From: Corynebacterium rhinophilum
Lineage (GTDB): Bacteria > Actinomycetota > Actinomycetes > Mycobacteriales > Mycobacteriaceae
DNA: 64,000 nt
Direction of reading: 5' to 3'
Assembly (NCBI RefSeq): GCF_030227225.1
Contig: NZ_JASPHQ010000001.1
Location: forward strand, 61,712-125,711
The first letter of the stretch is position 1, and each line of letters starts with the position of its first letter. The translations under genes and the position numbers were made by a program. Shown here one piece after another: positions 8,508 to 17,487 of this stretch. Under the pieces are notes generated by a model. The model was not told the origin of the DNA and searched no databases. It saw only the letters and a list, made by a program, of their open reading frames with translations.

Positions 8508-8876
8508 GTGATTCAGCAGGAATCGCGTCTGCGCGTCGCCGACAACTCTGGTGCACGTGAACTTTTGTGCATCCGCGTTCTCGGTGGCTCAGTCCGACGC
8601 TTCGCTGGCATCGGCGACGTAATTGTCGCCACCGTCAAGGACGCTGTTCCAGGCGGCAGCGTAAAAGAAGGCGATGTAGTTAAGGCAGTTATCGTCCGCG
8701 CGAAGAAGGAAACCCGTCGTCCGGACGGCTCCTACATCCGCTTTGATGAGAATGCTGCAGTTATTCTGAAGGGCGATAGCGAACCTCGCGGTACCCGTAT
8801 CTTCGGCCCGGTTGCTCGTGAACTCCGTGATAAGCGTTTCATGAAGATCGTTTCTCTAGCACCGGAGGTGATCTAA
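8508..8876 (+). CDS. rplN: 50S ribosomal protein L14
   Basis: Ribosomal protein uL14, 122 residues, the usual length. It binds 23S rRNA at the subunit interface. It begins [15 protein letters not shown] and ends ISLAPEVI-like (VSLAPEVI), both family hallmarks. The start is GTG 8508 preceded by CAGGAG (8495-8500). It opens the rplN-rplX-rplE unit, 4 bp before rplX. The upstream neighbour here is the decayed metNI, so the rpsQ end of the S10 cluster is not adjacent. Confidence 0.97.
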   Translation: MIQQESRLRVADNSGARELLCIRVLGGSVRRFAGIGDVIVATVKDAVPGGSVKEGDVVKAVIVRAKKETRRPDGSYIRFDENAAVILKGDSEPRGTRIFGPVARELRDKRFMKIVSLAPEVI

Positions 8877-8880
8877 TCTT

Positions 8881-9195
8881 ATGAAGATCCATAAGGGAGA
8901 TATGGTGATTGTCATTTCGGGCCCAGATAAGGGTGCGAAGGGCAAAGTCATCGAGGCGTACCCGAAGCGCGAAAAGGTCCTCGTTGAGGGCGTTAACCGC
9001 ATCAAGAAGCACGTCGCAAACTCCGCTACTGAGCGTGGCGCCGAGTCCGGCGGAATTGTTACCCAAGAAGCCCCGATCCACGTGTCCAACGTAGCGATCG
9101 TTGACTCTGAGGGTAACCCGACCCGCGTGGGCTACCGTTTCGACGAGAACGGCAAAAAAGTCCGCATCGCGCGTAGCAACGGGAAGGACATCTAA
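8881..9195 (+). CDS. rplX: 50S ribosomal protein L24
   Basis: Ribosomal protein uL24, 104 residues, an assembly initiator of the large subunit. The KOW motif is visible at the N-terminus ([18 protein letters not shown]). It sits 4 bp after rplN and 2 bp before rplE, consistent with one transcript. An AGGTG sequence inside the end of rplN (about 8865) can serve as ribosome site. Length and sequence are normal. Confidence 0.97.
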   Translation: MKIHKGDMVIVISGPDKGAKGKVIEAYPKREKVLVEGVNRIKKHVANSATERGAESGGIVTQEAPIHVSNVAIVDSEGNPTRVGYRFDENGKKVRIARSNGKDI

Positions 9196-9197
9196 AA

Positions 9198-9749
9198 ATG
9201 AGCGAGAACTACACCCCGCGTCTGAAGACTCGCTACCGCGAGGAAATCCGCAAAAACCTGAATGAAGAGTTCAAGTATGACAACGTCATGCAGATCCCTG
9301 GCGTCACCAAGGTCGTAGTCAACATGGGTGTTGGCGAAGCCGCTCGTGACTCCAAGGTTATCAATGGTGCTCTCGAGGACCTGACCGCTATCACCGGTCA
9401 GAAGCCACAGCTGCGTCGTGCTAAGAAGTCCATCGCGAACTTCAAGCTGCGCGAAGGCATGCCCATCGGCGCACGCGTTACCCTACGTGGCGACCGTATG
9501 TGGGAGTTCCTGGACCGCCTGTTGACCATCGCGCTGCCACGTATTCGTGACTTCCGCGGTCTGTCTGACCAGCAGTTTGACGGCCACGGTAACTACACCT
9601 TCGGCCTGTCCGAGCAGTCTATGTTCTACGAAATCGACATTGACAAGATCGATCGTCCCCGTGGTATGGACATCACCGTCGTTACCAGCGCTACCAACGA
9701 CGAGGAGGGCCGTAAGCTTCTGCGCGAGCTCGGCTTCCCGTTCAAGTAA
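9198..9749 (+). CDS. rplE: 50S ribosomal protein L5, complete copy
   Basis: Ribosomal protein uL5, 183 residues, which binds 5S rRNA and contacts tRNA in the P site. N- and C-termini look complete ([15 protein letters not shown] ... [10 protein letters not shown]). Last gene of the rplN-rplX-rplE unit and followed by a strong terminator. The last 339 bases have a second, diverged copy at 17855-18193 that lacks the 5' part; this one is the only full-length rplE here. Confidence 0.97.
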   Translation: MSENYTPRLKTRYREEIRKNLNEEFKYDNVMQIPGVTKVVVNMGVGEAARDSKVINGALEDLTAITGQKPQLRRAKKSIANFKLREGMPIGARVTLRGDRMWEFLDRLLTIALPRIRDFRGLSDQQFDGHGNYTFGLSEQSMFYEIDIDKIDRPRGMDITVVTSATNDEEGRKLLRELGFPFK

Positions 9750-9765
9750 ATAGAGATAGAGCGCT

Positions 9766-9803
9766 AAAAGGTCCCAACTCCATGGAAGGAGTTGGGACCT
9801 TTT
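9766..9803 (+). terminator. Intrinsic terminator after rplE
   Basis: AAAAGGTCCCAACTCC pairs perfectly with GGAGTTGGGACCTTTT around a short loop and is followed by a T-rich run. Confidence 0.93.
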
Positions 9804-9851
9804 AATTTTGTTGTCATCTGTGGATTCTAGGGGTCATTGCAACGATGACGG

Positions 9852-10110
9852 TTACTTGGGTGTGATACTACCGGTTTGTGTCAGGGCGTTGGTCAGGACT
9901 TCGGCTGATGTGCGCCAGTTGAGTGCTTTGCATGGTTTGTGATTGGTGGCGATCATCTCTAGGTTCTCGGCGCTGTAGATGGACAGGTCACTGTTTTGGC
10001 AAGGTTTCTTCTGAGCCTGCCGTTGGTGTTTTCGTTGCTGCCGCGTTCCCACGGCGGTCCTGGGTGGCAGAAGTAGATGGGAATATCAGTGGCCATGGTA
10101 AAGGCTATAC
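9852..10110 (-). mobile_element. IS30-family transposase, C-terminal remnant
   Basis: The - strand encodes PPWERGSNENTNGRLRR (about 10060-10010) and, after a frame change, a tail with NHKPCKALNWRTSAEVL. These match the end of IS30-type transposases (ERGSNENTNGLLR ... LNxRPRKxLxWxTPxE). The N-terminal helix-turn-helix and most of the DDE core are missing and the frame is broken, so it is inactive. It lies just beyond the rplE terminator, at one edge of the accessory block 9.8-17.9 kb. Confidence 0.8.
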
Positions 10111-10121
10111 GGCCAGACACT

Positions 10122-10457
10122 TCACTTTCTTGGTCCGGTCGTGTCCTCCTTATTAAGCTTTAAAAACATAAGGAACGTCGAAGCTATCATTAGCCCAACG
10201 GCGAATGTGTAGTTTGAAGCATTCATTAATCCACCAAAAATGGATAGTACAAATCCGACGATAAAAGCCCCAGATTCCGATCTTGGGTAAGAATCTCTAC
10301 GTATAAAGGCGTAGTGCAGGGCCATGTATATTACTGCCATAACAAGAGGGAAAAGCCTTAATTCTCCCCAGAAAAAACCCGCTACACAAGTGGATACAAG
10401 AATGCTGGCAGGAAGTAAAATAGATTTCGATATGCGACTAAACAAAGCTAATCGCAC
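10122..10457 (-). CDS. Small membrane protein, possible partner of the secreted protein
   Basis: 111 residues with about four hydrophobic segments (residues about 10-30, 32-50, 62-80 and 82-101) and a polar Lys-rich tail; no family recognised. The likely GTG start (10457) overlaps the end of the upstream secreted-protein gene by 10 bp, so translation is probably coupled. This region is AT-richer than the flanking ribosomal genes, consistent with acquired DNA. The pairing of an exported protein with a small membrane protein resembles toxin/immunity or bacteriocin/immunity pairs, but nothing in the sequence proves that. Confidence 0.6.
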   Translation of the reverse strand: MRLALFSRISKSILLPASILVSTCVAGFFWGELRLFPLVMAVIYMALHYAFIRRDSYPRSESGAFIVGFVLSIFGGLMNASNYTFAVGLMIASTFLMFLKLNKEDTTGPRK

Positions 10458-11023
10458 TTCTCACGGGGAGCTTTCTCCCATCCAATGTTCATGAATTGGC
10501 TTAGGTCATAACATTGATCGTCATGGGCCCATTTTCGCTTAGCAGTCAATTTATTCCACGCTGCGGTTGCAGCAACGCTACATGCGGTGCCGAACTTTAC
10601 TGACTTTCCTAAGAGCCCGCAGACAGTACCTGCGAACCCAGAAGCACCAAGGCTCCAAAACTCCTCGCCCGTCATGTAAATACGGGGACCCCAGTCCCAT
10701 TCGAACCTTACGAATGAAGCCGGTGAAGCTTTCACAGGATCGCCCAGTACGTCGTACTCGACAGAAATTCCTTCCGGGAAAACCTTTTTGTAGGTTTCCA
10801 CCTTTCTTCCGTAGAGGACTACTTCAGATGTTTTTTGGAAATCATCACGCTTTAGTTGGGATCGCCGTTTATGAGGGTCGTGAGAATACTCATCTCCAAA
10901 GTTGAACAATTCAACATAGTTTTCGGACGTGACGGCGGAAGGTTCCTGAGCAGTGGCTGGAGCTATAGCTCCACTGGTGATCAAAAGTGCGGACAAGGCG
11001 ATTGAGCTAAATTTACTTCGCAT
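10448..11023 (-). CDS. Secreted protein of unknown function
   Basis: 191 residues with a clear Sec signal peptide: MRSK start, hydrophobic core to about residue 20, and an AxA cleavage site (ATAQE, about residue 25). The mature protein is charged in its first half. A small-residue hydrophobic stretch follows (SGFAGTVCGLLGKSVKFGTA, residues about 128-148), with cysteines at about 135, 149, 173 and 190 that could form disulfides. No family is recognised. It overlaps the downstream membrane protein gene. The glycine-rich hydrophobic segment recalls membrane-active peptides; that is only a suggestion. Confidence 0.65.
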   Translation of the reverse strand: MRSKFSSIALSALLITSGAIAPATAQEPSAVTSENYVELFNFGDEYSHDPHKRRSQLKRDDFQKTSEVVLYGRKVETYKKVFPEGISVEYDVLGDPVKASPASFVRFEWDWGPRIYMTGEEFWSLGASGFAGTVCGLLGKSVKFGTACSVAATAAWNKLTAKRKWAHDDQCYDLSQFMNIGWEKAPREKCD

Positions 11024-11327
11024 AATGTTTCTTCGTTAATTGGGGATGAATCAGGAAGCTTGGTAAAACCCAGGCTATCCCATTGAACTATGTCAATGCA
11101 GCGCTTCAGTTTAGCTTCCACCCCTATTCGGGGAGAGATTTAAAGGCTTGTGGTGTAAATAACCACTTTAAAACGCAAAATGAGCCCGGCCCGAGCTGGT
11201 ACTCGACCCTTTTCAAGGCTCAGATCTGCGGTATAGGTTGATGCTTATTGGTTTTTAAGGTCGTGGATCAGTTCCAATTGAGAGGCCGTCGCAATGGGGT
11301 GGTGCAACGGCCTCTGGAGTCAAAGGG
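11024..11327. other. Intergenic region without a gene
   Basis: 304 bp between the secreted-protein gene and the surface-protein gene. It should hold the promoter of the former, and it contains the hairpin at 11281-11315. No convincing reading frame is present. Confidence 0.6.
11281..11315 (-). terminator. Hairpin after the surface protein gene
   Basis: AGAGGCCGT (11281-11289) pairs with ACGGCCTCT (11307-11315) just downstream of the surface protein stop. The T-run on the - strand is weak. Confidence 0.6.
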
Positions 11328-14300
11328 CTACTGACTGTTCTTGGAGCGCTTTTTCATCAGGGCTATGCCGGCGCCAATAAAGACTGCAGCGAGCACGAGT
11401 ACCCAACCGACATTGGCACCCGTGGAAGCCAGCGAACCTTTGTGGGAGTTGGAGGAACCTCCGCCGGATCCGGAGCCAGGTCCAGAGCCCCCGTTCGTTG
11501 CGCCCTTAGCGGTAGTGGATTTGCTGGAGCCTTCTGACTTCCCAGCGCTATTGCCCTTGGCCGCCTTGGCGCCCGCATTTGATCCAGATGAGTTAGAGGC
11601 CTTGGACTTATCGGATCCCGGCTTAGTAGTGCCGGTGCTATTCGGGCCGTTATCCGGTTTGGTAGCACCTGGTTGCTTATTCTTCGAGGAGTCTGCGGGC
11701 TTGCCCTCTTCCTTATCGCCTTCTTCGGCAGCGCCTTTTCCGCCGGGCTGGGTGGTTGAATCACCCACGAGGAAGGTAACGGTGTGCCAGTCGGTGAGTT
11801 TGTCGCCGTTGTGGTTGACGGCACGCATGTCCATCTCATAGCGGCCTGGTTCTGTAAAAATCCAGTGCGCGTGGACATGGAAAGGCCCGTCCTCAACGCC
11901 CTTAATCGTATGGGTACCGTTGCTATCGGCCAAGGTTCGTTCCGGTGTATTCAGGGAGGCAGTGTGGCCGGCCCACCATTTTCCGTCCGTAGGTGCCGAC
12001 TTGGGGCGAACCTCGATAGCAGCGTCACGGTAGTCTTGCCCGACCTTGATCGTGTCCCATCCCGGCCACACAGCATTGTGATCCTGTTGTAATGGCAGGT
12101 GGTAAATCGTCGAGCCAGTCTTTACCATTCCGGTAAAGGACAGGGTCTTAGCCAGAGAGTCAGCGACCGGCACGCGTTGCGTATCGTGAACGCGTAGCGC
12201 TACGTCTTCAGGCACGTTGTGGCGGTCGTCTTCGTTGACATAGAAGCCGAGCTTATTGTCCACAACCTTTGGCCCGAAGTCGATGTGGCCCTTGGTAATC
12301 TCGCGCTTCTGGGACGGTGTTGCGCTGGGAGCAGGTTCCGTTGTCTCTGGGTTTCGTTCTTTCGACGGCGCGGTGCTTTCCGTGCCGTTATCGGCGGAGC
12401 TTCCGGCATCGTTCTCGGTCGTGCCATCGGTACTGTCGTTGGATCCGCCTTCAGACGCATTGTCGTTTCCCTTAGTTGGTGGGGTAGCAGATGATGAATC
12501 CTCGCTAGCTACCTTGAAACGCAGAACGGCCTTTTTCGCGGTTTTGCCGTCTTTTTCGGCTACCGTGACACCAACTTCATACGTACCGGGCTTGTTGAAT
12601 GCCCAGTTAAGGTGCATGTGGTCTGGGCCTTCGGTGGTATAGGAATGCGTACCATCGCTGCCGGCAAGGCGCTGGTCCAGGCCGGTTTGATCAGCCAGGT
12701 ATGCCAACCATTCGCCGTCCTTCGGGGCTTTGACGGGGGTAAAGGTAAAGGTGTAATTCTTCTTGGTGTCCTGGTAGGCATCTTCGGTGCTTATCCCAGG
12801 CCACACCACGCCGGTGCGCTGTGTCTCTGGCAGGACGTAGGCAGCGCTGCCTTTCTTTCCAAAGTGGGGGATGTCTTTGTCCAAGGTGGTCTTGACCTGC
12901 TTGGGAACGCTGAAAAAGACATCGGATGGCTTACGCCAGATTGCACCAATGTGGTAGAGGTTCGTCTCGTCCTTGATGCCCAGGTGTAGCTCACCATCCT
13001 CGTGGATAGGGGCGATATCGACGTGACCCCGGTGCAGATTGAGCTCCTTGTTGGGGGCGTCCTTATCCTTCGGGCCCTGCGGTTTGGGCTTGGGGACACT
13101 GGGAACCGAAGGCTTTGGGGTCGTGGAAGGTGCCTCAGGGGAAGACTCTTCGGTTGGGGCGGAACCCTCTGACTCTTCTGCTTCTTCCGAGTCCTGCGGC
13201 TTCTCTGGTGCGTTGGAGTCTTCTGGCTTCTCCGATCCTTCTTGTTCCGGTGCATCCCCGGAAGCGGAAGCCTCCGGGAACGAGACGGTGGTCTCAGCTA
13301 CCGGCTTATAAGCGTCTTTATGGGTATGGCTAAATAGCGTGGCGCCGCCGGCATTGGAGCGCGAATCAGGAACGATGCGTAGCATGAGCTGGTAGCCGGG
13401 CTGCTTACAGCCCTCGATGAGTTGCTTGCTCGTCCTTAGCCCCGGCCCAGAAGTAAAGCCGATTTCGCAATCTGCAACAGCGTTCTGCGGCAGGCTAGTC
13501 ATCGGTTCGCCATTTACTTTGTAGAAGCCGCCGGTAACGCGCACCGTGGTACGGTCATCCTCGGGAGCTACGGTGATGTCGATATTACGGTCGTCCTCGC
13601 CGTACACTTTACTGGTGGAAACGGTGATATTTGGGCTCGTGATCTCAAGGGGATCGGTCTCAAACGGCTCTAACTCTTCCATCTCTGGGGTAGGAAGCTC
13701 GCCGCTTTTCGTTGTGTAAGCTTCCGCATCTTTACCGTCTTTTTCCCCGTCGGTGCTGGTCCAGAACTTTATGGGTTCGGATACCCAGCGTGGGCTTGGG
13801 GAATTATTGTCGGGAATGAAGATGGCTTGGAAGTTGGATTCTTCATCACCAATCATTTCATCCCACGAAGCCTTACCGCCTTCTACCTTGCGCTCGGCTA
13901 GATAGTGGCCGTTGATGGTGAATACGGCGCGGCCGGAGTCCTTGGCATTGCCGGTATCGAGGGAGAGCGTGGTGAGGATGCCTTCCTTCGCGCCCTTGGT
14001 ATCAGCCGTGGAGGGCGCCATCTTAAACATAGGGGTGTTGGACTCGGAATCTTCGCCTGCGGAGCCTTCAGACTTGGCGTCGTTAAAGGCAGCTTCAAGG
14101 TCGGTAATCGTGCGCTCGGCGGGGTTGGTGCCGCCTACCTGCCATACCAGGGTTTGTGGCTCGGAGTGGATGAAGGTGCCATCCTTCTTTCGAGCCGAAG
14201 CGCGGTAGGTTACTTCGTAGTGGCCAGGACGGGTAAACGTCGTGGCGTTATGCGTATGCGTGCCTGCATTAACCCAGGTGGTACGGAATCCTGGGTCGTG

Positions 14301-14816
14301 AGAGGACCAGAGGCGGTTGAGGGGATAGTTCTCGTCGCTGTAGGTAAACAATTCCATGCGGCCGGGGCCCTTGAAATCAACGATTTCCATGTTGAAGGAT
14401 TTATCGCGGAATTGATCGGTGGGAAGATCTGCGGCGGCACCGAACCCAGCCCAGATGGGCATGGTGTTTTTGGGAAAGCCGACCGCGGGGCCGCCGTAGT
14501 ACATGAGCTGGTTTTTCTCGGCATTGAGAAACTCGAAGCGCGGGTCATCAGGAACGCGCCAGGCATAGGCCCCCAAGCCTCCATCGACGCGGCCGTGGCT
14601 GACCCAGTTGATCGTGTCCTCGATGGGGACTAGGCCCGCACTATTGGACATGAGTTTGAAGTTTCCGTCCTTCCACACCGCGTGCGGGGAATCCACGTGC
14701 GTTTGGGTGCGGACAAGGGGGGCTTCCTTAGCGAGGGCGAAGGGAGCGTAGAATAACGCGAGCGCCAAGGCCACGACTATGGTGGCAAGGCGGGTTAATG
14801 AGTTGGGCAAGGGCAT
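11328..14816 (-). CDS. LPxTG-like cell-wall surface protein with choice-of-anchor M repeats
   Basis: 1162-residue exported wall protein. Signal peptide at residues 1-29 (cleavage after ALA). A choice-of-anchor M-like domain (about 30-235, with THVDSPHAVWKDGNF) is followed by a beta-rich region. Two further related repeats start at GHVDIAPIHEDG (about 600) and GHIDFGPKVVDN (about 845). Each contains VWPG, a GTH-type turn and an HxHxxW-like block (HMHLNW, HVHAHW). Ser/Pro/Glu-rich linkers separate them. The C-terminus has a sorting signal: LASTG near residue 1130, a hydrophobic helix, and a KKRSKNSQ tail. Such proteins in actinobacteria are often linked to metal ABC transporters; here the neighbours are iron-siderophore genes and a broken sortase. 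Ligand unknown. Confidence 0.88.
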   Translation of the reverse strand: MPLPNSLTRLATIVVALALALFYAPFALAKEAPLVRTQTHVDSPHAVWKDGNFKLMSNSAGLVPIEDTINWVSHGRVDGGLGAYAWRVPDDPRFEFLNAEKNQLMYYGGPAVGFPKNTMPIWAGFGAAADLPTDQFRDKSFNMEIVDFKGPGRMELFTYSDENYPLNRLWSSHDPGFRTTWVNAGTHTHNATTFTRPGHYEVTYRASARKKDGTFIHSEPQTLVWQVGGTNPAERTITDLEAAFNDAKSEGSAGEDSESNTPMFKMAPSTADTKGAKEGILTTLSLDTGNAKDSGRAVFTINGHYLAERKVEGGKASWDEMIGDEESNFQAIFIPDNNSPSPRWVSEPIKFWTSTDGEKDGKDAEAYTTKSGELPTPEMEELEPFETDPLEITSPNITVSTSKVYGEDDRNIDITVAPEDDRTTVRVTGGFYKVNGEPMTSLPQNAVADCEIGFTSGPGLRTSKQLIEGCKQPGYQLMLRIVPDSRSNAGGATLFSHTHKDAYKPVAETTVSFPEASASGDAPEQEGSEKPEDSNAPEKPQDSEEAEESEGSAPTEESSPEAPSTTPKPSVPSVPKPKPQGPKDKDAPNKELNLHRGHVDIAPIHEDGELHLGIKDETNLYHIGAIWRKPSDVFFSVPKQVKTTLDKDIPHFGKKGSAAYVLPETQRTGVVWPGISTEDAYQDTKKNYTFTFTPVKAPKDGEWLAYLADQTGLDQRLAGSDGTHSYTTEGPDHMHLNWAFNKPGTYEVGVTVAEKDGKTAKKAVLRFKVASEDSSSATPPTKGNDNASEGGSNDSTDGTTENDAGSSADNGTESTAPSKERNPETTEPAPSATPSQKREITKGHIDFGPKVVDNKLGFYVNEDDRHNVPEDVALRVHDTQRVPVADSLAKTLSFTGMVKTGSTIYHLPLQQDHNAVWPGWDTIKVGQDYRDAAIEVRPKSAPTDGKWWAGHTASLNTPERTLADSNGTHTIKGVEDGPFHVHAHWIFTEPGRYEMDMRAVNHNGDKLTDWHTVTFLVGDSTTQPGGKGAAEEGDKEEGKPADSSKNKQPGATKPDNGPNSTGTTKPGSDKSKASNSSGSNAGAKAAKGNSAGKSEGSSKSTTAKGATNGGSGPGSGSGGGSSNSHKGSLASTGANVGWVLVLAAVFIGAGIALMKKRSKNSQ

Positions 14817-14871
14817 AAGGTTCTCCCAAGGTTAAGTGCAGTGAACTTTTATACAGCTGGGGCGAATATTA

Positions 14872-14914
14872 CACTATTGCAAACAGTTATCGTTAACACT
14901 GTTGAAAAATAGTG
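14872..14914. promoter_or_regulatory. Extended inverted repeat upstream of the surface protein gene
   Basis: CACTATT-gca-AACAGT (14872-14887) faces ACTGTT-gaaa-AATAGTG (14898-14914) across a 10-base centre. The two-part dyad lies about 56 bp upstream of the surface protein ATG (14816), where a repressor site would be expected. No match to the DtxR consensus. Confidence 0.5.
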
Positions 14915-15079
14915 AGCCTTTGCCCGAGAGCTGGGAAAGAAGATATAGAAATTTCCCACCTCCGGTTGCGGAAGCGGGGACGGTGTAAGGCTGAGGCAAA
15001 GGAGCGGATAAGCGAAAGGCGGGCGAGTGACCGCAGTGTTGCTGAGCAGTGAAGCTCTGTCGTCTGCGGTGCGGGTAGT

Positions 15080-15612
15080 TCCCTCGTGTCCCCATACGCT
15101 TGAGTCCCCGGCTAGGCCTTGTTTACCGGAGTCATAGAGATCGGTTGCGGTATAGATGAGCCAGTTCTGGGCAGAGTTTCCAGTGCGCACACATAGCTTG
15201 TTGCCGATGGTGACCTTGTGCCCGTTAGTTGACCCATCGTAGAGATTATTGGAACCGGCAGGTACGGCGGCGCCGGTGTGCCCAGCGATAACGACGATAT
15301 CTTAGGCATTTGTTCCGGGCAGGGAGTAGGGGCGGTCTGCGGCAGTATAAGTGCAGGCCTTGTCCATGGTGTCGGGGTCTATAGCGCCATCGACTACCCG
15401 GCATGCGCCCGCGGCAAATTGCGCATGGACGTCAATGGCAAGGATAAACATTTCTACACCTGCAGACGGTTCGATTACGGGAGCATTTTCTGCAGAAACT
15501 TCGTTAGTATCTAGTCCTTGAGGCGAGCTGATGCTGCGTTCGGGCGTATTGAGGCTGCGATCGATCGTGCTGATGATGGGAATCGTTGCAACGACCCTCT
15601 GAACTCAAGTTC
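15080..15612 (-). pseudogene. Class F sortase, broken by one stop codon and truncated
   Basis: The - strand frame from 15612 reads through ACRVVDGAIDPDTMDKACTY and DRPYSLPGTNA, meets TAA (15304-15302), and continues in the same frame with DIVVIAGHTG. The last piece carries the catalytic histidine block of actinobacterial class F sortases. It then reads KVTIGNKLCVRTG and ends its recognisable part at SSVWG (about 15090). GAA to TAA is a one-base change. The frame has no start region (it is cut near the SIP gene stop), and no downstream Cys/Arg active-site block can be recognised. A sortase beside an LPxTG-like protein suggests the two once worked together. Confidence 0.75.
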
Positions 15613-15616
15613 TTCT

Positions 15617-16438
15617 TTACGGCCGGGCTCTTCCATAGAACCAGTAGGGCACCCAGGTGACGTCGTCTGAAGAAAGGCCCCAGTCTTTCACCGCGAGGCC
15701 CCGAACCTTCTTCGCCAAGTCCCCTTCGCCGGAGACCCACACGTAGCCTGGTGCCGGCGCACCGGCATAATCTGCTTTCAGCGCGGCAACAACAGATTCC
15801 GCTTCCTGGTGCGGCTCGGTGCGAAGGGCGCTCAGACTGCGCACGCTCGTTTTCCACCTGGCCGCGAGCCCAGGTTCTATCTCGTCATCGCTAGTTACCA
15901 CGGCCATAACGTCGGTACGGGCGAGCATCGCCGGGTCACGGCCTTCTTGGTAGGCAAGGATATGTCGCAGGGCCGGCAGTGCGGAGGCATCGGCGACCAA
16001 TAGTTGTGGTGCTTCGGTTGGCTGCCACAGCTCGTTGCAGGTAAAGAACCCCGCTGTATCGCCGGGCTGCGCGTTCCGAATCCATCGCGAGCCGGGCCCG
16101 GAATCGCCGTGGGTCACCACGTCGACATCGACTGTGGCGTCCTCAGGGTGGAGCGCGCGAATGGTGTACCAGCGCAGATCGGGCCTAGTTTCTTCGCCTA
16201 TAGCGGCAACGGCTGCCCGGATATTGACCCCGTCGACGGGGAAGGGTGAGAATTCTTGCCCGGCTTGCGGCATGACGAGGCCAAAGAATTCATCAGGGCC
16301 GGCGAGCTGATACGTCCGGAAGGCCTCGGCGTGAAACGTCAAACGGTGCAGGCGCGGGCGGATCTGTTTATTGGCAGTCAGGGTTACGGGAATCAGTTGG
16401 TGTTCAGGCATCGGCGACGATTGTAGGGAGGAGTTCAT
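15617..16438 (-). CDS. Siderophore-interacting protein (FAD-dependent ferric reductase family)
   Basis: Cytoplasmic SIP-family flavoprotein, 273 residues from ATG 16438, thought to release iron from imported ferric siderophores by reduction. An N-terminal FAD-binding barrel (RLHRLTF, RWYTIRALHP with the RxYT FAD signature) is followed by an NAD(P)H-binding half (LLVADASALPALRHIL) and the usual ending GYVWVSGEGD ... WVPYWFYGRARP. ATG 16438 follows an upstream purine stretch poorly, and ATG 16411 is an alternative. It is divergent from the siderophore-binding lipoprotein across a 101-bp gap with an iron-box-like site, fitting shared iron control. Confidence 0.9.
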   Translation of the reverse strand: MNSSLQSSPMPEHQLIPVTLTANKQIRPRLHRLTFHAEAFRTYQLAGPDEFFGLVMPQAGQEFSPFPVDGVNIRAAVAAIGEETRPDLRWYTIRALHPEDATVDVDVVTHGDSGPGSRWIRNAQPGDTAGFFTCNELWQPTEAPQLLVADASALPALRHILAYQEGRDPAMLARTDVMAVVTSDDEIEPGLAARWKTSVRSLSALRTEPHQEAESVVAALKADYAGAPAPGYVWVSGEGDLAKKVRGLAVKDWGLSSDDVTWVPYWFYGRARP

Positions 16439-16457
16439 GCACCCAACATACTCCTGC

Positions 16458-16476
16458 AAAGCTAAGCCTTGCCTAT
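16458..16476. promoter_or_regulatory. Candidate DtxR iron box between SIP and binding-protein genes
   Basis: Read on the - strand, ATAGGCAAGGCTTAGCTTT matches 12 of 19 positions of the DtxR consensus TTAGGTTAGGCTAACCTAA by my count. It lies in the divergent promoter region of two iron-uptake genes. A moderate match that is supported by context. Confidence 0.45.
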
Positions 16477-16539
16477 GCACTGGGCCGGCGTCTAAGATGA
16501 GCAACGTTATTTTCCTCCTTGATTGAAAGGGCTAGCCTC

Positions 16540-17487
16540 ATGAAGATTTTTGGGCGCCGTACCATGGGTGTTGTGGCACTGCTGTCCGTCGGAGCCGTCG
16601 CATTAGCCGGTTGCTCGCGCGGTGAGGGCGATGAGAGCACGCAGTCCACCGATGCAGCCAGCGAGGAGCGGGTGGCTAGCCTGGGCTTGGGTGATGCCGA
16701 TACGCTGCTCGCCCTGGGTATTACTCCCGTGACGGTGGCGCCGTGGGGCGCTGAGGGCGATGGCGATCCTTCCGGCGTTGGCCCGTGGGCAAAGAAGCTT
16801 CTGGGCGATGCAAAGCCGGAGGTCATCTACAACACCGCAACGGGCTTTACCGCGGAGACCTTTGAGCAGATCACCGCTGCAGACCCCACCAAGATCATTG
16901 CGGTGAACCAGGCAGTGGATGCGCGCACGAAGGAATCCTTGGAAGAGATCGCGGCAACCACCGTCAAGCCGGATGGGTATGAAGACTGGCAGGTTCCCTG
17001 GGAAGACCAGGTAGAGGCCATCGCGGACGCCGTTGACAAGGAAGACGAAGGCGATAAGCTTATCGCTGATACCGAGAAGGCTTTCGAGGAATTCCGCCGC
17101 GAGCACACCGAATTGCAGGGCAAGTCCGCGGCCATCGTCATGCCTTATGACGGCAAGATTGGCCTGTACACCGATGAGGACGGGCGCGGACAGTTCATCG
17201 AGGATCTAGGCATGGAGATCCCGGATGAGCTGCAGGGCGATGGCAGCAGCTTCTTCGTTGACATTGCCCCGGAAAACTACGCGAAGCTCAACCAGGTTGA
17301 TCACCTCTTCGTCTTGGACTACAACGGCTCCGCGGATGTCTTGAAGAAGGATAAGACCTTCCAGGGCCTGGATATTGTCAAGGATGGGCGTGTGCGCTAC
17401 CTGGACACGGATACCGGCAACGCCATGAGCATGCCGAACCCAGTGACCATTCCGTGGGCAATGGATAAGTTTGAAGAGAAGCTGTAA
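16540..17487 (+). CDS. Siderophore-binding lipoprotein of ABC importer
   Basis: Solute-binding lipoprotein of the FepB/FhuD (TroA-like) type, 315 residues from ATG 16540. It has a lipoprotein signal with lipobox ALAGC (about residue 24), then an acidic Ser/Thr linker. The early part has the VASLGLGDADTLLALGITPV segment typical of the family and then IIAVNQAVDARTKESLEEIA; the single long helix that joins the two lobes follows. A GAAAGG ribosome site precedes the start. The next gene, a permease, starts at the base after the stop, so this is the first gene of the importer operon whose intact remainder is found at 2-2733. Confidence 0.92.
   Translation: MKIFGRRTMGVVALLSVGAVALAGCSRGEGDESTQSTDAASEERVASLGLGDADTLLALGITPVTVAPWGAEGDGDPSGVGPWAKKLLGDAKPEVIYNTATGFTAETFEQITAADPTKIIAVNQAVDARTKESLEEIAATTVKPDGYEDWQVPWEDQVEAIADAVDKEDEGDKLIADTEKAFEEFRREHTELQGKSAAIVMPYDGKIGLYTDEDGRGQFIEDLGMEIPDELQGDGSSFFVDIAPENYAKLNQVDHLFVLDYNGSADVLKKDKTFQGLDIVKDGRVRYLDTDTGNAMSMPNPVTIPWAMDKFEEKL

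Noticed and set aside
14849..15090. Continuation of the sortase frame to 14849 as a real C-terminus
   Set aside because: After VWG the product no longer resembles a sortase and lacks the catalytic cysteine; it runs into the surface protein promoter.
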